Part shown: positions 9,575 through 18,400 of the stretch, piece after piece
How positions within the stretch are numbered: the first letter of the stretch is position 1
Layout: every line of letters starts with the position of its first letter
Assembly (NCBI GenBank): GCA_029261925.1
Contig: JAJDAJ010000063.1
Coordinates: 62,001-126,000 of the forward strand
Direction: 5' to 3'
Length of the DNA stretch: 64,000 bases
Origin: Deltaproteobacteria bacterium
GTDB taxonomy: Bacteria > Myxococcota_A > UBA9160 > SZUA-336
Program-made: the position numbers and the translations under genes
The notes under the pieces: model-generated
Seen by the model: only the letters and a program-made list of their open reading frames with translations
Database searches by the model: none
Told to the model about the DNA's origin: nothing

Positions 9575-10591
9575 TCACGCCTCCGCGCCGGGGTCGTCGT
9601 CCGGCAGCGAGTAGAACTGCCGCGCCCAGCGACGGTACTCCTGGATGCGGCCGTCGCCCTTCACGAGCAGCGGGTGCTCCCGGTAGATCTTGTGGTCCCA
9701 GATCGGAATGTCGTTGTAGATCCCCGACTTCGAGAAGGCGTCGATGATCTCGCGGCCCTGGGCGTCGCCGATCGCCTCCGGGTAGGCGAAGACCCAGCGC
9801 TGGTGCGTGTGCTCCTCGTCGACGGGCGAGGACGCGTACACGAACGCGACCGAGTCCGGGATACGCAGCACCCCGTAGCCGAGCTGGAGGGTCTCGCGCG
9901 AGAACGTGCCTCCGTCGCGGCGCGGTCCCACCGTGTAGCGCACGCGCCCGTCGAAGCGCGTCTCCTGCTCGGGGATGCTCTCGGTACCGTGCACGTACTT
10001 GAAGTGGACCGTGTCCTGGTCGTTCTCGGTCACGTCCTGCAGGCTGGTCCCGATGTAGCGATCGGTGTAGATCGGGCCGACCCAGGCGGGATCGGCGAAC
10101 TCGGGCAGGTCGGGCAGGTCCCAGGCCGGCGGCTTGTCGTGCAGGTGGTGCCAGGCGAGGATCAGACCGTTCTTCTCGACGGCCGGGAAGGCGCGCACGC
10201 GTGCCTTCTCGGGGATGCGTCCGTCGCTGTACGGGATCTGGACGCAGCGACCGCTGGCGTCGTAGCGCCAGCCGTGAAACGGGCACGTGATGCACTCGCC
10301 CGCGACGCGCCCGGGCCCCGGCTCGCGCGAGCTCGGCGCCCCGGGCCCCACCCCGAGGTGCGCCCCCATGTGCGCGCAGTACGCCTCGAGCACGCCGGGT
10401 GCACCGGACTGCGTCCGGAACACGACCAGGTCGCGGCCGAAGTAGTGCTTGTTGACGACCTCGCCGGGACCGAGCTCGTCGCTCTGCGCCACGCCGAACC
10501 AGCCGTTGGGCACCGGCAGCGTGAACGTGCCGCTGACGCCCTTGATCCCCGTCCTGCGGAAGCGCTCGAGGTCGGCCTCGCTCAGGCTCAT
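9575..10591 (-). CDS. Rieske non-heme iron oxygenase, alpha subunit (KshA/Neverland-like)
   Basis: 338-residue oxygenase. The Rieske [2Fe-2S] ligands are C72-x-H74 and C103-x2-H106; the gap between the halves is 28 residues, longer than the usual 15-17. The mononuclear iron site reads DTVHFKYVH (Asp193, His196, His201), a form like steroid 9-hydroxylase KshA and Neverland/DAF-36 enzymes. It would hydroxylate or desaturate a ring or alicyclic substrate using electrons from a reductase not encoded nearby. The ATG at 10591 is preceded by GGAGG; upstream in-frame starts would include the operator. First gene of the leftward arm, probably repressed by the adjacent IclR protein. Confidence 0.9.
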   Translation of the reverse strand: MSLSEADLERFRRTGIKGVSGTFTLPVPNGWFGVAQSDELGPGEVVNKHYFGRDLVVFRTQSGAPGVLEAYCAHMGAHLGVGPGAPSSREPGPGRVAGECITCPFHGWRYDASGRCVQIPYSDGRIPEKARVRAFPAVEKNGLILAWHHLHDKPPAWDLPDLPEFADPAWVGPIYTDRYIGTSLQDVTENDQDTVHFKYVHGTESIPEQETRFDGRVRYTVGPRRDGGTFSRETLQLGYGVLRIPDSVAFVYASSPVDEEHTHQRWVFAYPEAIGDAQGREIIDAFSKSGIYNDIPIWDHKIYREHPLLVKGDGRIQEYRRWARQFYSLPDDDPGAEA

Positions 10592-10603
10592 GGGGTGCCT
10601 CCG

Positions 10604-10623
10604 CGATTTCACATGTGAAATCG
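10604..10623. promoter_or_regulatory. 20-bp perfect palindrome, probable IclR-family operator (left arm)
   Basis: CGATTTCACATGTGAAATCG is a perfect inverted repeat 12 bases upstream of the Rieske start codon and about +11 to +30 of its predicted transcript. Its core TTCACATGTGAA matches the core of the palindrome at 11654-11667 (TTCATATATGAA). Placement suggests repression by the neighbouring IclR regulator. Confidence 0.75.
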
Positions 10624-10640
10624 TGATACCCTCCAGGGCC

Positions 10641-10669
10641 ATCCTGTGCAGACGGAACCCTGCTGTCAA
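10641..10669 (-). promoter_or_regulatory. Predicted promoter of the Rieske-amidohydrolase-SDR operon
   Basis: On the minus strand TTGACA (10669-10664), a 17-base spacer and CAGGAT (10646-10641) form a sigma70-like promoter with a perfect -35 and a weak -10. The distance from the -35 to the centre of the downstream palindrome is about 55 bases, almost the same as in the right arm. Confidence 0.5.
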
Positions 10670-10716
10670 TCGGGAACCGGCAGCCGGCCCCGGGCGTCCG
10701 CCTCGAGTGAGGGATC

Positions 10717-11610
10717 ATGAGCCAGTCGGCGCCGGCGTCGGAGCGCGCGATCCGCATCATCGGCTTCCTGGCGGCCCACGCCGGTGAGTCGTTCACGCTC
10801 TCGGAGCTGAGTCAGCGGCTCGACATCAACCGCGCCTCGGCACTGCGGGTGCTGCGCTCGCTGACGTCGGCGGGCTTCCTGGAGCGGCACCCGCGTCACC
10901 TGACCTACTCGCTCGGCATGACCCTGGTCGCCATCGGTCAGGCGGCCGCCGTGCGTCACCCCGCGGTCCCGGCCGCCCAGCGCGCGATGGAGGCGTTCGC
11001 CGACGAGCTGGGCGTGCAGTGCAACGCCGTCGCGGTCGACGAGGCGGGCACGCTGGTCGTCGGCGAGGCCGGGCACGGCGCGCTGACCGTGGGGATGCGT
11101 CTGCCGCGCGTGCTGGGCATCGGGCTGGCCCACTGGGCGTTCACCGACGCGACGCGCCGGCGCGAGTTCATCGAGTCCACGGCCGCGAGCGCGCGCAGCG
11201 CGCGCTTCCTCGGGCGCGCGCTCGACGTCATTCGCGAGCGCGGCTTCGCGGTGGCGCTGCGCGGCGAGACGCGCGAGCGCATGTCCGCGCTGCTGGCCCA
11301 GCTGGTCGAGCGGCCCGAGGACCCGGCGACCCTCGCGGCACTGCAGACGATCTGGGAGCAGGCCTCCGAGCCGGAGGTCCAGCTGATCGATCTCGACCGG
11401 CGCCGGAGCTACGCACCGGCCCACATCGCCGCCCCCGTCTTCGGGGCCGATGGCGGGGTCATCCTCGAGATCGTGGCGCGCCGCCTGCCCGACCGGGTGA
11501 CCGGCCGCCGCATCTGGGAGGTGGCGGAGCGGCTCCAGGCCGCCTGTGCCGTCGCGACGCGCCGCGTGCGGGGCCGGATGCCCGAGCCAGGGCTGCCGGC
11601 CGAGGATTGA
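10717..11610 (+). CDS. IclR-family transcriptional regulator
   Basis: 297-residue regulator. The N-terminal winged helix-turn-helix (about residues 10-75, with TLSELSQRLDINRASALRVL) is followed by an effector-binding domain, as in IclR proteins that sense aromatic or aliphatic acids. The ATG at 10717 is preceded by GAGGG. It sits between the two arms of the catabolic cluster: divergent from the Rieske operon and co-directional with the amidohydrolase/crotonase/TauD genes. Similar palindromes flank it on both sides, so it is the obvious candidate to control both. Its effector is probably a pathway intermediate. Confidence 0.93.
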   Translation: MSQSAPASERAIRIIGFLAAHAGESFTLSELSQRLDINRASALRVLRSLTSAGFLERHPRHLTYSLGMTLVAIGQAAAVRHPAVPAAQRAMEAFADELGVQCNAVAVDEAGTLVVGEAGHGALTVGMRLPRVLGIGLAHWAFTDATRRREFIESTAASARSARFLGRALDVIRERGFAVALRGETRERMSALLAQLVERPEDPATLAALQTIWEQASEPEVQLIDLDRRRSYAPAHIAAPVFGADGGVILEIVARRLPDRVTGRRIWEVAERLQAACAVATRRVRGRMPEPGLPAED

Positions 11611-11636
11611 CGGCCCGCCCCCGGCTGGAATACGCT
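11607..11636 (+). promoter_or_regulatory. Predicted promoter of the right catabolic arm
   Basis: TTGACG (11607-11612) overlaps the IclR stop codon. It is followed by an 18-base spacer and TACGCT (11631-11636). The palindrome lies about +11 to +24 of the predicted transcript, the same geometry as in the left arm. Confidence 0.5.
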
Positions 11637-11653
11637 CATGGAGGATACCGTGA

Positions 11654-11667
11654 GTTCATATATGAAC
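11654..11667. promoter_or_regulatory. 14-bp palindrome, probable IclR-family operator (right arm)
   Basis: GTTCATATATGAAC is a perfect inverted repeat in the leader of the second amidohydrolase gene. Its core fits TTCAYATRTGAA, shared with the palindrome at 10604-10623. Its position argues that translation starts downstream, at 11737, and not at the earlier in-frame ATG at 11638. Confidence 0.7.
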
Positions 11668-11736
11668 GCCCGGGCTCACCGGAGTCCGGGCGCGAGCGCG
11701 CGCCCCGACCGCAGCGGGCCGCGCGAGGAGTCCCGG

Positions 11737-12864
11737 ATGACCCGCCACGTCGCCATCTCCGCCGACGACCACCTCCAGGAGCCGGTCCGGCTCTGGCAGG
11801 AGCGTCTGCCGCGCAGCCTGGTTCAGCGCGGCCCGCGCCTGATCGAGCTCGACAATGGCGGGCACGCCTTCCAGATCGGCGACACCGAGCCCAAGCCGCT
11901 CGACATCCTGGTCGCCGCCGGTCAGACCATCGAGCAGAAGCGCGAGCAGGTGCCGGCGCGCTGGGAGAACGTGCGCTCCGGCTTCTGGGAGCCCGAGGCA
12001 CGGCTCGCCGACATGGACCTCGACGGCGTCTGGGCGTCGGTGATGTACCCGAACATGATGCTCGACGTCATGATGAACCAGGTCGACGTCGACCCCGAGG
12101 CCAAGCTGCCGATCATCGAGGTCTACAACGACCACATGAGCGAGTTCTGCTCGGTCGATCCCAATCGCCTGATCGGCTATGGCCTCGTGCCGACGCAGAG
12201 CGCGGAGCAGGCGGTCGCCGAGCTCGAGCGCGTGCGGAAGCTCGACCACGTGCCCGGGATGCTGCTGCCCGTGCAGCCCGATGTCTCGGACTGGATCGAT
12301 CCGATCTGGGAGCCGATGTGGGCCGCGGCCGAGGCGCTGGGCTTCATCCTCAGCGTGCACGCCGGCAAGCCGCGCTGGATGCCGCGCCGCTCCGAGCTCG
12401 CGAAGATGGATCACGGCATGGCCATCTACATCCACACCGGGTACACGAGCATCATCGAGGCGCTGACGCACATCTTCTGGAGCGGCTGCTTCGATCGCCA
12501 CCCGGGCCTGCGCGTGATCAGCGTCGAGGGCGACATTGGCTGGATCCCCCACTGGAAGGAGCGCGCCGACCGCGTGTTCTCGAAGTTCGCCGTCGACCAG
12601 GGCTTCTCCACGCATCCGCACGAGTGGTTCGGGCGCAACTTCCTGGCGACGTTCGAGGCCGACCCGATCGGCATCCGCCTGCTCGACGTGATCGGTGACG
12701 ACGTGCTGATGTGGGCCTCGGACTACCCGCACTCGGCGTCGTCGTTCCCCGACTCGGTCAACCACATCCAGAAGCACTTCGGCCACCTGCCCGAGGCCAC
12801 GCGCCGCAAGCTCACCTGGGATACTGCCGCGGCGCTGTACGACATCACGCCGCCGACGGCCTGA
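11737..12864 (+). CDS. Amidohydrolase family 2 protein (second paralogue)
   Basis: 375-residue TIM-barrel hydrolase/decarboxylase-type protein. SADDHLQEP (about 8-16) replaces the N-terminal HxH, a His follows in SVHAGKP, and WASDYPHSASSFPDS near residue 330 holds the C-terminal metal Asp. The ATG at 11737 has GAGGAG just upstream; an in-frame ATG at 11638 would put the operator palindrome inside the gene. It is the first gene of the rightward arm, with the crotonase-fold gene 12 bases downstream. It is clearly related to the protein at 8258-9574, but not a recent duplicate. Confidence 0.85.
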   Translation: MTRHVAISADDHLQEPVRLWQERLPRSLVQRGPRLIELDNGGHAFQIGDTEPKPLDILVAAGQTIEQKREQVPARWENVRSGFWEPEARLADMDLDGVWASVMYPNMMLDVMMNQVDVDPEAKLPIIEVYNDHMSEFCSVDPNRLIGYGLVPTQSAEQAVAELERVRKLDHVPGMLLPVQPDVSDWIDPIWEPMWAAAEALGFILSVHAGKPRWMPRRSELAKMDHGMAIYIHTGYTSIIEALTHIFWSGCFDRHPGLRVISVEGDIGWIPHWKERADRVFSKFAVDQGFSTHPHEWFGRNFLATFEADPIGIRLLDVIGDDVLMWASDYPHSASSFPDSVNHIQKHFGHLPEATRRKLTWDTAAALYDITPPTA

Positions 12865-12876
12865 GCGGAGACGACG

Positions 12877-13692
12877 ATGGGCGATCGCTACGACCTGCGC
12901 TTCTTCCGCACCGAGCTCCGCGAGCCGGGCATCCTCTGGGTGACCCTGGACCGCCCCGAGCGGCGCAACGCCATCAGCCCCGAGATGCACGAGGAGCTGG
13001 CGCCGCTGTTCGCGCGCATCGCCGCGGACCGCGAGGTGCGCGTGGTGGTGCTGACCGGGGCGGGCGACAAGGCCTTCTGCGTGGGCGCCGACTTCGGGGG
13101 CATGCAGGAGAACCTGGACGGCGGCGGCTACGAGGACGGTCACCCCGGGCTGATGCTGGGCTCGGCCGCGATCGTGCGCGGCCAGCTCGCGGTGCACCAG
13201 CCGATCATCGCCGCGATCAACGGCGACGCCATCGGCCTGGGCGCGACCCTGGCCCTGTTCTGCGACCTGGTGCTGATGGCCGACCACGCGCGCGTGGGCG
13301 ACCCGCACGTGAGCGCGGGCATCGTCGCCGGCGACGGCGGTGCGATCCTCTGGCCGCTGCTGCTGGGCCCGCACCGCGGCAAGGAGGTGCTGCTGCTCGG
13401 CGACCTGATGACGGCCGCCGACGCCGAGCGCCTGGGCCTGGTCAACGCGGTGCATCCGAAGGGCGATCTGGCCGACGCCGCGGCCAGGCTGGCGCAGCGG
13501 CTGGCGAGCGGCCCGCAGATCGCGATCCAGTTCAACAAGCGCCTCGCCAACGCCGACATCCTCGACCGGGTCAACCGCCTGCTCGACACCTCGCTGGCGC
13601 TCGAGGCGCTGACCTTCGAGACGGCCGATCACCGCGAGGCGGTCAAGGCGTTCCTCGAGAAGCGTCCGGCGGTCTTCGGCAAGGGGGAGTGA
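12877..13692 (+). CDS. Enoyl-CoA hydratase/isomerase (crotonase fold) family protein
   Basis: 271-residue crotonase-fold protein, expected to act on an acyl-CoA. The CoA/oxyanion-hole elements RRNAIS (about 29-34), AFCVGAD and NGDAIGLGATLALFCD are clear. The two classical hydratase glutamates are not where expected: the first position is Thr in LGATLALF and the second region reads DPHVSAGIVAGDGG. An isomerase, hydrolase or another crotonase reaction is therefore as likely as simple hydration. It lies between an amidohydrolase and a TauD-type dioxygenase gene in the same operon. Confidence 0.85.
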   Translation: MGDRYDLRFFRTELREPGILWVTLDRPERRNAISPEMHEELAPLFARIAADREVRVVVLTGAGDKAFCVGADFGGMQENLDGGGYEDGHPGLMLGSAAIVRGQLAVHQPIIAAINGDAIGLGATLALFCDLVLMADHARVGDPHVSAGIVAGDGGAILWPLLLGPHRGKEVLLLGDLMTAADAERLGLVNAVHPKGDLADAAARLAQRLASGPQIAIQFNKRLANADILDRVNRLLDTSLALEALTFETADHREAVKAFLEKRPAVFGKGE

Positions 13693-13694
13693 GC

Positions 13695-14480
13695 GTGCGC
13701 ATCGAGCGGCAGGCCGGGGCACTGGGTGCCTACGTCACCGGGATCGACCTGGCCGGTGGCCTCGACGAAGCGAGCTTCGAGCAGCTGCACGCGGCGTTCC
13801 TCGAGCACCACGTGATCTGCTTCCGGGACCAGCAGATGACCTCGGGGCAGCAGCTCGACTTCGCGGCGCGCTGGGGGAAGATCTTCGTACACCCGTACGT
13901 GCCGTCGATCGAGGGCCATCCGGGGATCATGGAGGTCTACGACCCGCACCCGATCACCACGACCTGGCACCAGGACACCACGCACTCCAAGACGCCGCCG
14001 CGCATGTCGCTGCTGCTGGCGCGCCGCGTGCCGCCCTACGGCGGCGACACCATGTTCGCGAACCAGCACCTCGCCTTCGACGAGCTCTCACCGGCGCTGC
14101 AGCGCGTGCTCGAGGGCCTGCGTGCGGTGCACGTCGGCACCGAGATGGCCCGCAGCGAGAAGGGGATGACGCCCCAGGAGGTCACGGCCGTGCACCCGGT
14201 GGTGCGGCGCCACCCCGAGACGGGCCGCAAGGGCCTGTTCGTCAACGGCGACTACACACGCCGCTTCGAGGGCATGACCGAGGAGGAGAGCCGGCCGCTC
14301 CTGGATCTGCTGTTCGCGCGCGCCAGCCGGCCCGCCTACACCTGGCGTCACCACTGGCGCGTGGGCGACCTGCTGCTCTGGGACAACGCGAGCGTGCAGC
14401 ACGCGGTGGTTCCCGACGTGGCCAAGGGGCAGCGCAGCCTGCACCGCGTCACCATCGAGGGCGACGTCCCGCTCGGCTGA
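13695..14480 (+). CDS. TauD/TfdA-family Fe(II)/2-oxoglutarate dioxygenase
   Basis: 261-residue cytosolic oxygenase that would couple decarboxylation of 2-oxoglutarate to hydroxylation of a substrate, as in taurine or 2,4-D degradation. The iron ligands are His92-x-Asp94 (TTWHQDTTHS) and the distal His250 (SLHRVTIEGD); the 2-oxoglutarate-binding Arg is probably in the same C-terminal segment. GTG at 13695 is chosen because AAGGGGGAG lies about six bases upstream; GTG at 13689, overlapping the previous stop, is the alternative. Last gene of the right catabolic arm, followed by a GC hairpin. Confidence 0.88.
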   Translation: MRIERQAGALGAYVTGIDLAGGLDEASFEQLHAAFLEHHVICFRDQQMTSGQQLDFAARWGKIFVHPYVPSIEGHPGIMEVYDPHPITTTWHQDTTHSKTPPRMSLLLARRVPPYGGDTMFANQHLAFDELSPALQRVLEGLRAVHVGTEMARSEKGMTPQEVTAVHPVVRRHPETGRKGLFVNGDYTRRFEGMTEEESRPLLDLLFARASRPAYTWRHHWRVGDLLLWDNASVQHAVVPDVAKGQRSLHRVTIEGDVPLG

Positions 14481-14482
14481 GG

Positions 14483-14503
14483 CGGCGGCCTTCGCGGCCG
14501 CCG
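14483..14503 (+). terminator. GC-rich hairpin after the TauD/TfdA gene
   Basis: CGGCGGCC (14483-14490), a five-base loop and GGCCGCCG (14496-14503) form a perfect 8-bp stem right after the stop codon. There is no T-run, so it may act as a weak or bidirectional terminator with the converging gene at 14539. Confidence 0.45.
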
Positions 14504-14538
14504 GGCCCTGCAGCGGCGCGCGCCGATGGGGGGCGCTC

Positions 14539-15360
14539 TCAGTCGCCGCTGGCGTTGCGCCTCGCCAGCAGTGCCTCGGCCTGGTCCAGGCCGCGCTCGC
14601 GGTAGTAGTCGCGCAGCGTCGTGGCCTTGGGGTCGCTGGCCTCGGTCTCGATCCAGTACGGGTCCTGCAGGGGGACCGCCGGATTGCGCGGCATCTCCTC
14701 GAGCGCGTCGGCGAGCGCCTGCCCGCCGGGGTTCAGACGCTTGACGCGATGGAAGGTCATGAAGTCGACCTGCAGGGGGAGGCGCCGCCGGGGCGCGTCG
14801 ATCATGCCCCCGGGCAGCAGGCTCTCTGCCACCGTCGCCGCTGCGTTCGCGAGGTCCTCGGCCGTCACGTGGTCGAGCGGCTGGCCCTCGCGCGGATGTC
14901 CGGGCGGGTAGAGCAGCGAGCCCACGTGCTCCTCCCAGGCGCGGCGCACGCCCTCGGGCATGTCGGGCCCCGGGCGCTCGAAGGGTCGGTGCAGCGGACC
15001 GCGCGGCTGGGGCCGCGTGCGGCCGCCGACGCCCACGGCAGGCGGCAGCTGGGCCACGCGCTGGCGCGCCGACTCGGCGACCTGGCGGTAGCGCTCGGCG
15101 AGCGTCTCGGCGGTGGTGTCTCCCGGCAGCTCCGCGGGCGGGGCGCCGGACGCGGCGACGTCGGCAGCTGCGGTCCCGGCGCTGGCGGCGTCGCCGGCCG
15201 GGTCGGCCTCGCTGTCGGTCGCGAGCGCGTCGCTGGCAGGTGCCCGGGGCGCACGGGCCGTGGCCCGGTCCGCGCCGGACTGCGGGGCGGGGTCCATGGT
15301 CAGGAGCAGGAAAAGGGCGACCGCGAGAGCGGCGGCAACGGCAACGATGGCAACGCGCAT
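14539..15360 (-). CDS. Membrane-anchored protein of unknown function
   Basis: 273 residues. An N-terminal hydrophobic segment (about residues 3-21, then DPAPQ) anchors it to the inner membrane. An Ala/Asp/Pro-rich low-complexity linker follows (about 25-85), and then a more ordered C-terminal part with LLYPPGHPREGQPLDH and DYYRERGLDQAEAL. I do not recognise the family. The ATG at 15360 has AGAGG upstream. It lies 137 bases downstream of the RND pump gene on the same strand, so it might be co-transcribed; nothing links it functionally. Confidence 0.6.
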   Translation of the reverse strand: MRVAIVAVAAALAVALFLLLTMDPAPQSGADRATARAPRAPASDALATDSEADPAGDAASAGTAAADVAASGAPPAELPGDTTAETLAERYRQVAESARQRVAQLPPAVGVGGRTRPQPRGPLHRPFERPGPDMPEGVRRAWEEHVGSLLYPPGHPREGQPLDHVTAEDLANAAATVAESLLPGGMIDAPRRRLPLQVDFMTFHRVKRLNPGGQALADALEEMPRNPAVPLQDPYWIETEASDPKATTLRDYYRERGLDQAEALLARRNASGD

Positions 15361-15497
15361 GGAACGACCTCTGCGAGCTTGGGGATCAACTGGGGAGTCG
15401 CATCGTGGCGCCCGGAGGTGGCGCCGGCGGCCCGGAAACCCCGATTCTGCCCCCGGGGAGGTGCAGCTGGCAAGCACCGGCCGCGCGACGGCGGCGC

Positions 15498-18400
15498 TCA
15501 GGAGCTCTCGAGCGCCCGCTCCAGCGCCTGGGCGGTGGCGCCGGGCGGCGCGGTCCGCCGCGCCAGGCCGGCGTAGAAGGCGGGCACGGCGAACAGCGTG
15601 AACGCCGTCGCGAAGAGCACCCCCCAGAGCACCACCGTGCCGATCGTGAAGCGGCTCTCCGAGCCCGCACCGGCGCCGAAGACCAGGGGCAGGGCGCCCA
15701 GGGCGGTCGACAGGCCGGTCATCAGGATCGGGCGCAGCCGGACCGCGGTGCCGCGCCGCACGGCCTCGTCGAAGGGCACGCCCTGTGCGCGCAGGCGGTT
15801 GATGAACTCCACGATCAGGATGCCGTTCTTGGCCGCCAGCCCGATCAGGATCGTCAGGCCGATCTGGCTGTACAGGTTCAGCGTCGAGCCGACCACCGCC
15901 AGGCCGAGCAGCGCGCCCGCGATGGCCATGGGCACGGTCAGCAGGATCACCACCGGGTGGACGAAGCTCTCGAACTGCGCCGCGAGCACCAGGAACACCA
16001 CCAGCAGGGCGATCCCGAAGCTGAAGTACATCTCGCTGCCCGACTCGCGGTACTCGCGCGAGGGCCCCTTGTAGTCGATCACGGCGTGCGGCGGCAGCAC
16101 CTCGCGCGCCGCGCGGACCAGGGCGTCCAGCGCCTCTCCGAGCGGCTGGCCGGCGGCGAGGCCGGCCTCGATCGTGGCCGCGCGCAGGCGGTTGAAGCGC
16201 CGCAGCTCGGCCGCGTCGGCGCGCTGCTCGAGCCGCACCAGGCTCGAGAGCGGGATCAGCTCGCCGGTCTCGCCCGAGCGCACGTAGAGGTTCGACAGAT
16301 CGGCGGGCTCGTCGCGCTGCGCGGCCTCGGCCTGCAGGATCACGTCGTACTCCTCGCCGCGATCGATGTACGTCGTGATGCTGCGCGAGCCGAGCATGGT
16401 CTCGAGCGTGCGGCCCACCACCTCGACGGGCACGCCCAGGTCGGCCGCGCGGTCGCGGTCGATCGACACGTGCAGCTGCGGCTTGGTCGGCTTGAAGTCG
16501 CCGTCGATCGCGACCAGCCCGGGCACGTCGCGCGCGCGCTCGAGCACCTGGTTCTGCCAGAGGCCGATCTCCTCGTAGCTGCTGCCCCCGATCACCATCT
16601 GCACGGGTCGCCCCGCGCCGCGCTGGCCCAGCCCCGTCGGGAGGAACGGGAACGCGCGCACGCCGGGGATGCGCGCGAAGTCGCGCATCAGCGAGCTTGC
16701 GATCTGGGCCGAGGACCGCTCGCGGTCGCGCCAGTCCGCCAGCACGTTGATCGAGAAGCCGCCGTTCATGGCGGCGCCGGTGCCGAACGAGTTCGGCACC
16801 CGCGTCAGCACCCGCTCGGCCTCGCCGCTCTCGAGCAGGCGGTACAGCACCTTCTCGAGCTTGTCCATCTGCCGCGCCGAGTACTCGTAGCTGGCGCCCT
16901 CGGGGCCGCGCATCATCACCATGAACACGCCGCGGTCCTCCGCGGGCTCCAGCTCGCTGGGCACGGTGCGCAGCAGGCCCACGATCAGCAGCCCGGTCGC
17001 GACGAGCATGAGCGTCGCGTAGGCGGGATGGCGCAGGATCGGCTCGAGCGCGCGAGCGTGCGCGCGGCCCAGGCGCTCGAAGAGGCGGCGCGTGGCGCGC
17101 GTGAAGGGTCGCTCGGAGGCCTCCTGCCGCAGGAAGCGCGAGCAGAGCATGGCCGAGAGCGACAGCGCGATCAGGCTCGAGAAGCTCACGGCGGCGGCGA
17201 CCGTGATCGCCAGCTCGCGGAAGATGCGCCCCGTGGTCCCGGACAGGAAGATGATGGGCACGAAGACCGAGACGAGGACCAGCGTGGTGGCGATGACCGC
17301 GAAGCCCACCTCGCGCGCGCCCCGGTACGCGGCGACCAGGCGCGGCTCGCCGGAGTCGATGCGCCGCTGGATGTTCTCGAGCACGACGATCGAGTCGTCC
17401 ACCACCAGGCCGATCGAGAGCACCATCGCCAGCAGGGTGAGCAGGTTCACGGTCAGTCCCAGCGCGAAGAGCACGCTGAACGTCGCGACCAGGCAGATCG
17501 GCACCGTCAGCGCCGGGATCAGCGCGGCGCGCGCCGTGCCCAGGAACACGAAGATCACACCCACGACCACGAGCACGGCGATCGCAAGCGTGCGGTAGAC
17601 CTCCCGGATCGCCGTCTCGACGAAGACCGCGGAGTCGTAGCTGTCGTGCAGGATCGTGCCCTCGGGCAGCGTCGGCCGGATCCGGGCTACCTCGGCGTGC
17701 GCCGCGCGGGAGACCTCGATGGTGTTGGCCGTGGACTGCTTGACCACGCCCAGGCCGATCTGTGGCTCGCCGTTGCCGCGGAAGCGCGTGCGCCACTCCT
17801 CGGGCCCGACCTCGACCCGGGCGACGTCGCCCAGGCGCACCAGGTGCCCGTCGTCGCCCCGCGCCAGCACGAGCTGCGTGAAGTCGCTGGCGCTGGAGTA
17901 GCCGCGCTCCAGCCGCACGGCCACGTCGCGCTCCACCGACTCCAGGCGACCCGCGGGAAGCTCCACGTTCTGCGTGCGCAGCGCCCGCTCGACGTCGGCG
18001 ATGGTCAGCTCGCGCGCGGCCAGGGCCACCCGGTCCAGCCAGATGCGCATGGCGGGATGGCGCGCGCCGGCGATGCGCACGCGCGCGACGCCCGGGAGCA
18101 CGGAGAGCCGGTCCACGATGAAGCGCTCGGCGTAGTCCGTGAGCTCGACCGGATCGAGCCCGGTGCTCGACAGGTTGAACCACATGATCACGCTCTCGTC
18201 GGAGTCGACCTTGTAGACCTCGGGCGGCTCGGCTTCCTCGGGCAGGTTGTCGGTCACGCGTGAGACGCGGTCGCGCACGTCGTTGGCGGCCGCCTCGATG
18301 TCACGACCGAGCTCGAACTCGATGCTGATGCGCGAGCGGCCGTCGGCGCTCGACGAGCTGATCGAGCGGATGCCCTCGATCCCGGCGACGCGGTCCTCGA

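Noticed and set aside
8285-10618. 777-codon plus-strand frame opposite the Rieske and amidohydrolase genes
   Set aside because: The protein is Ala/Arg/Val-rich and without domains, while the opposite strand encodes clear enzymes with coupled starts.
11638-11736. Earlier ATG for the second amidohydrolase
   Set aside because: It would place the operator palindrome inside the coding region; the added residues have no family match and ATG 11737 has a good ribosome-binding site.
15240-18263. 1007-codon plus-strand frame opposite the RND pump
   Set aside because: A shadow of the pump gene; composition is His/Gln/Arg-rich and no motif is present.
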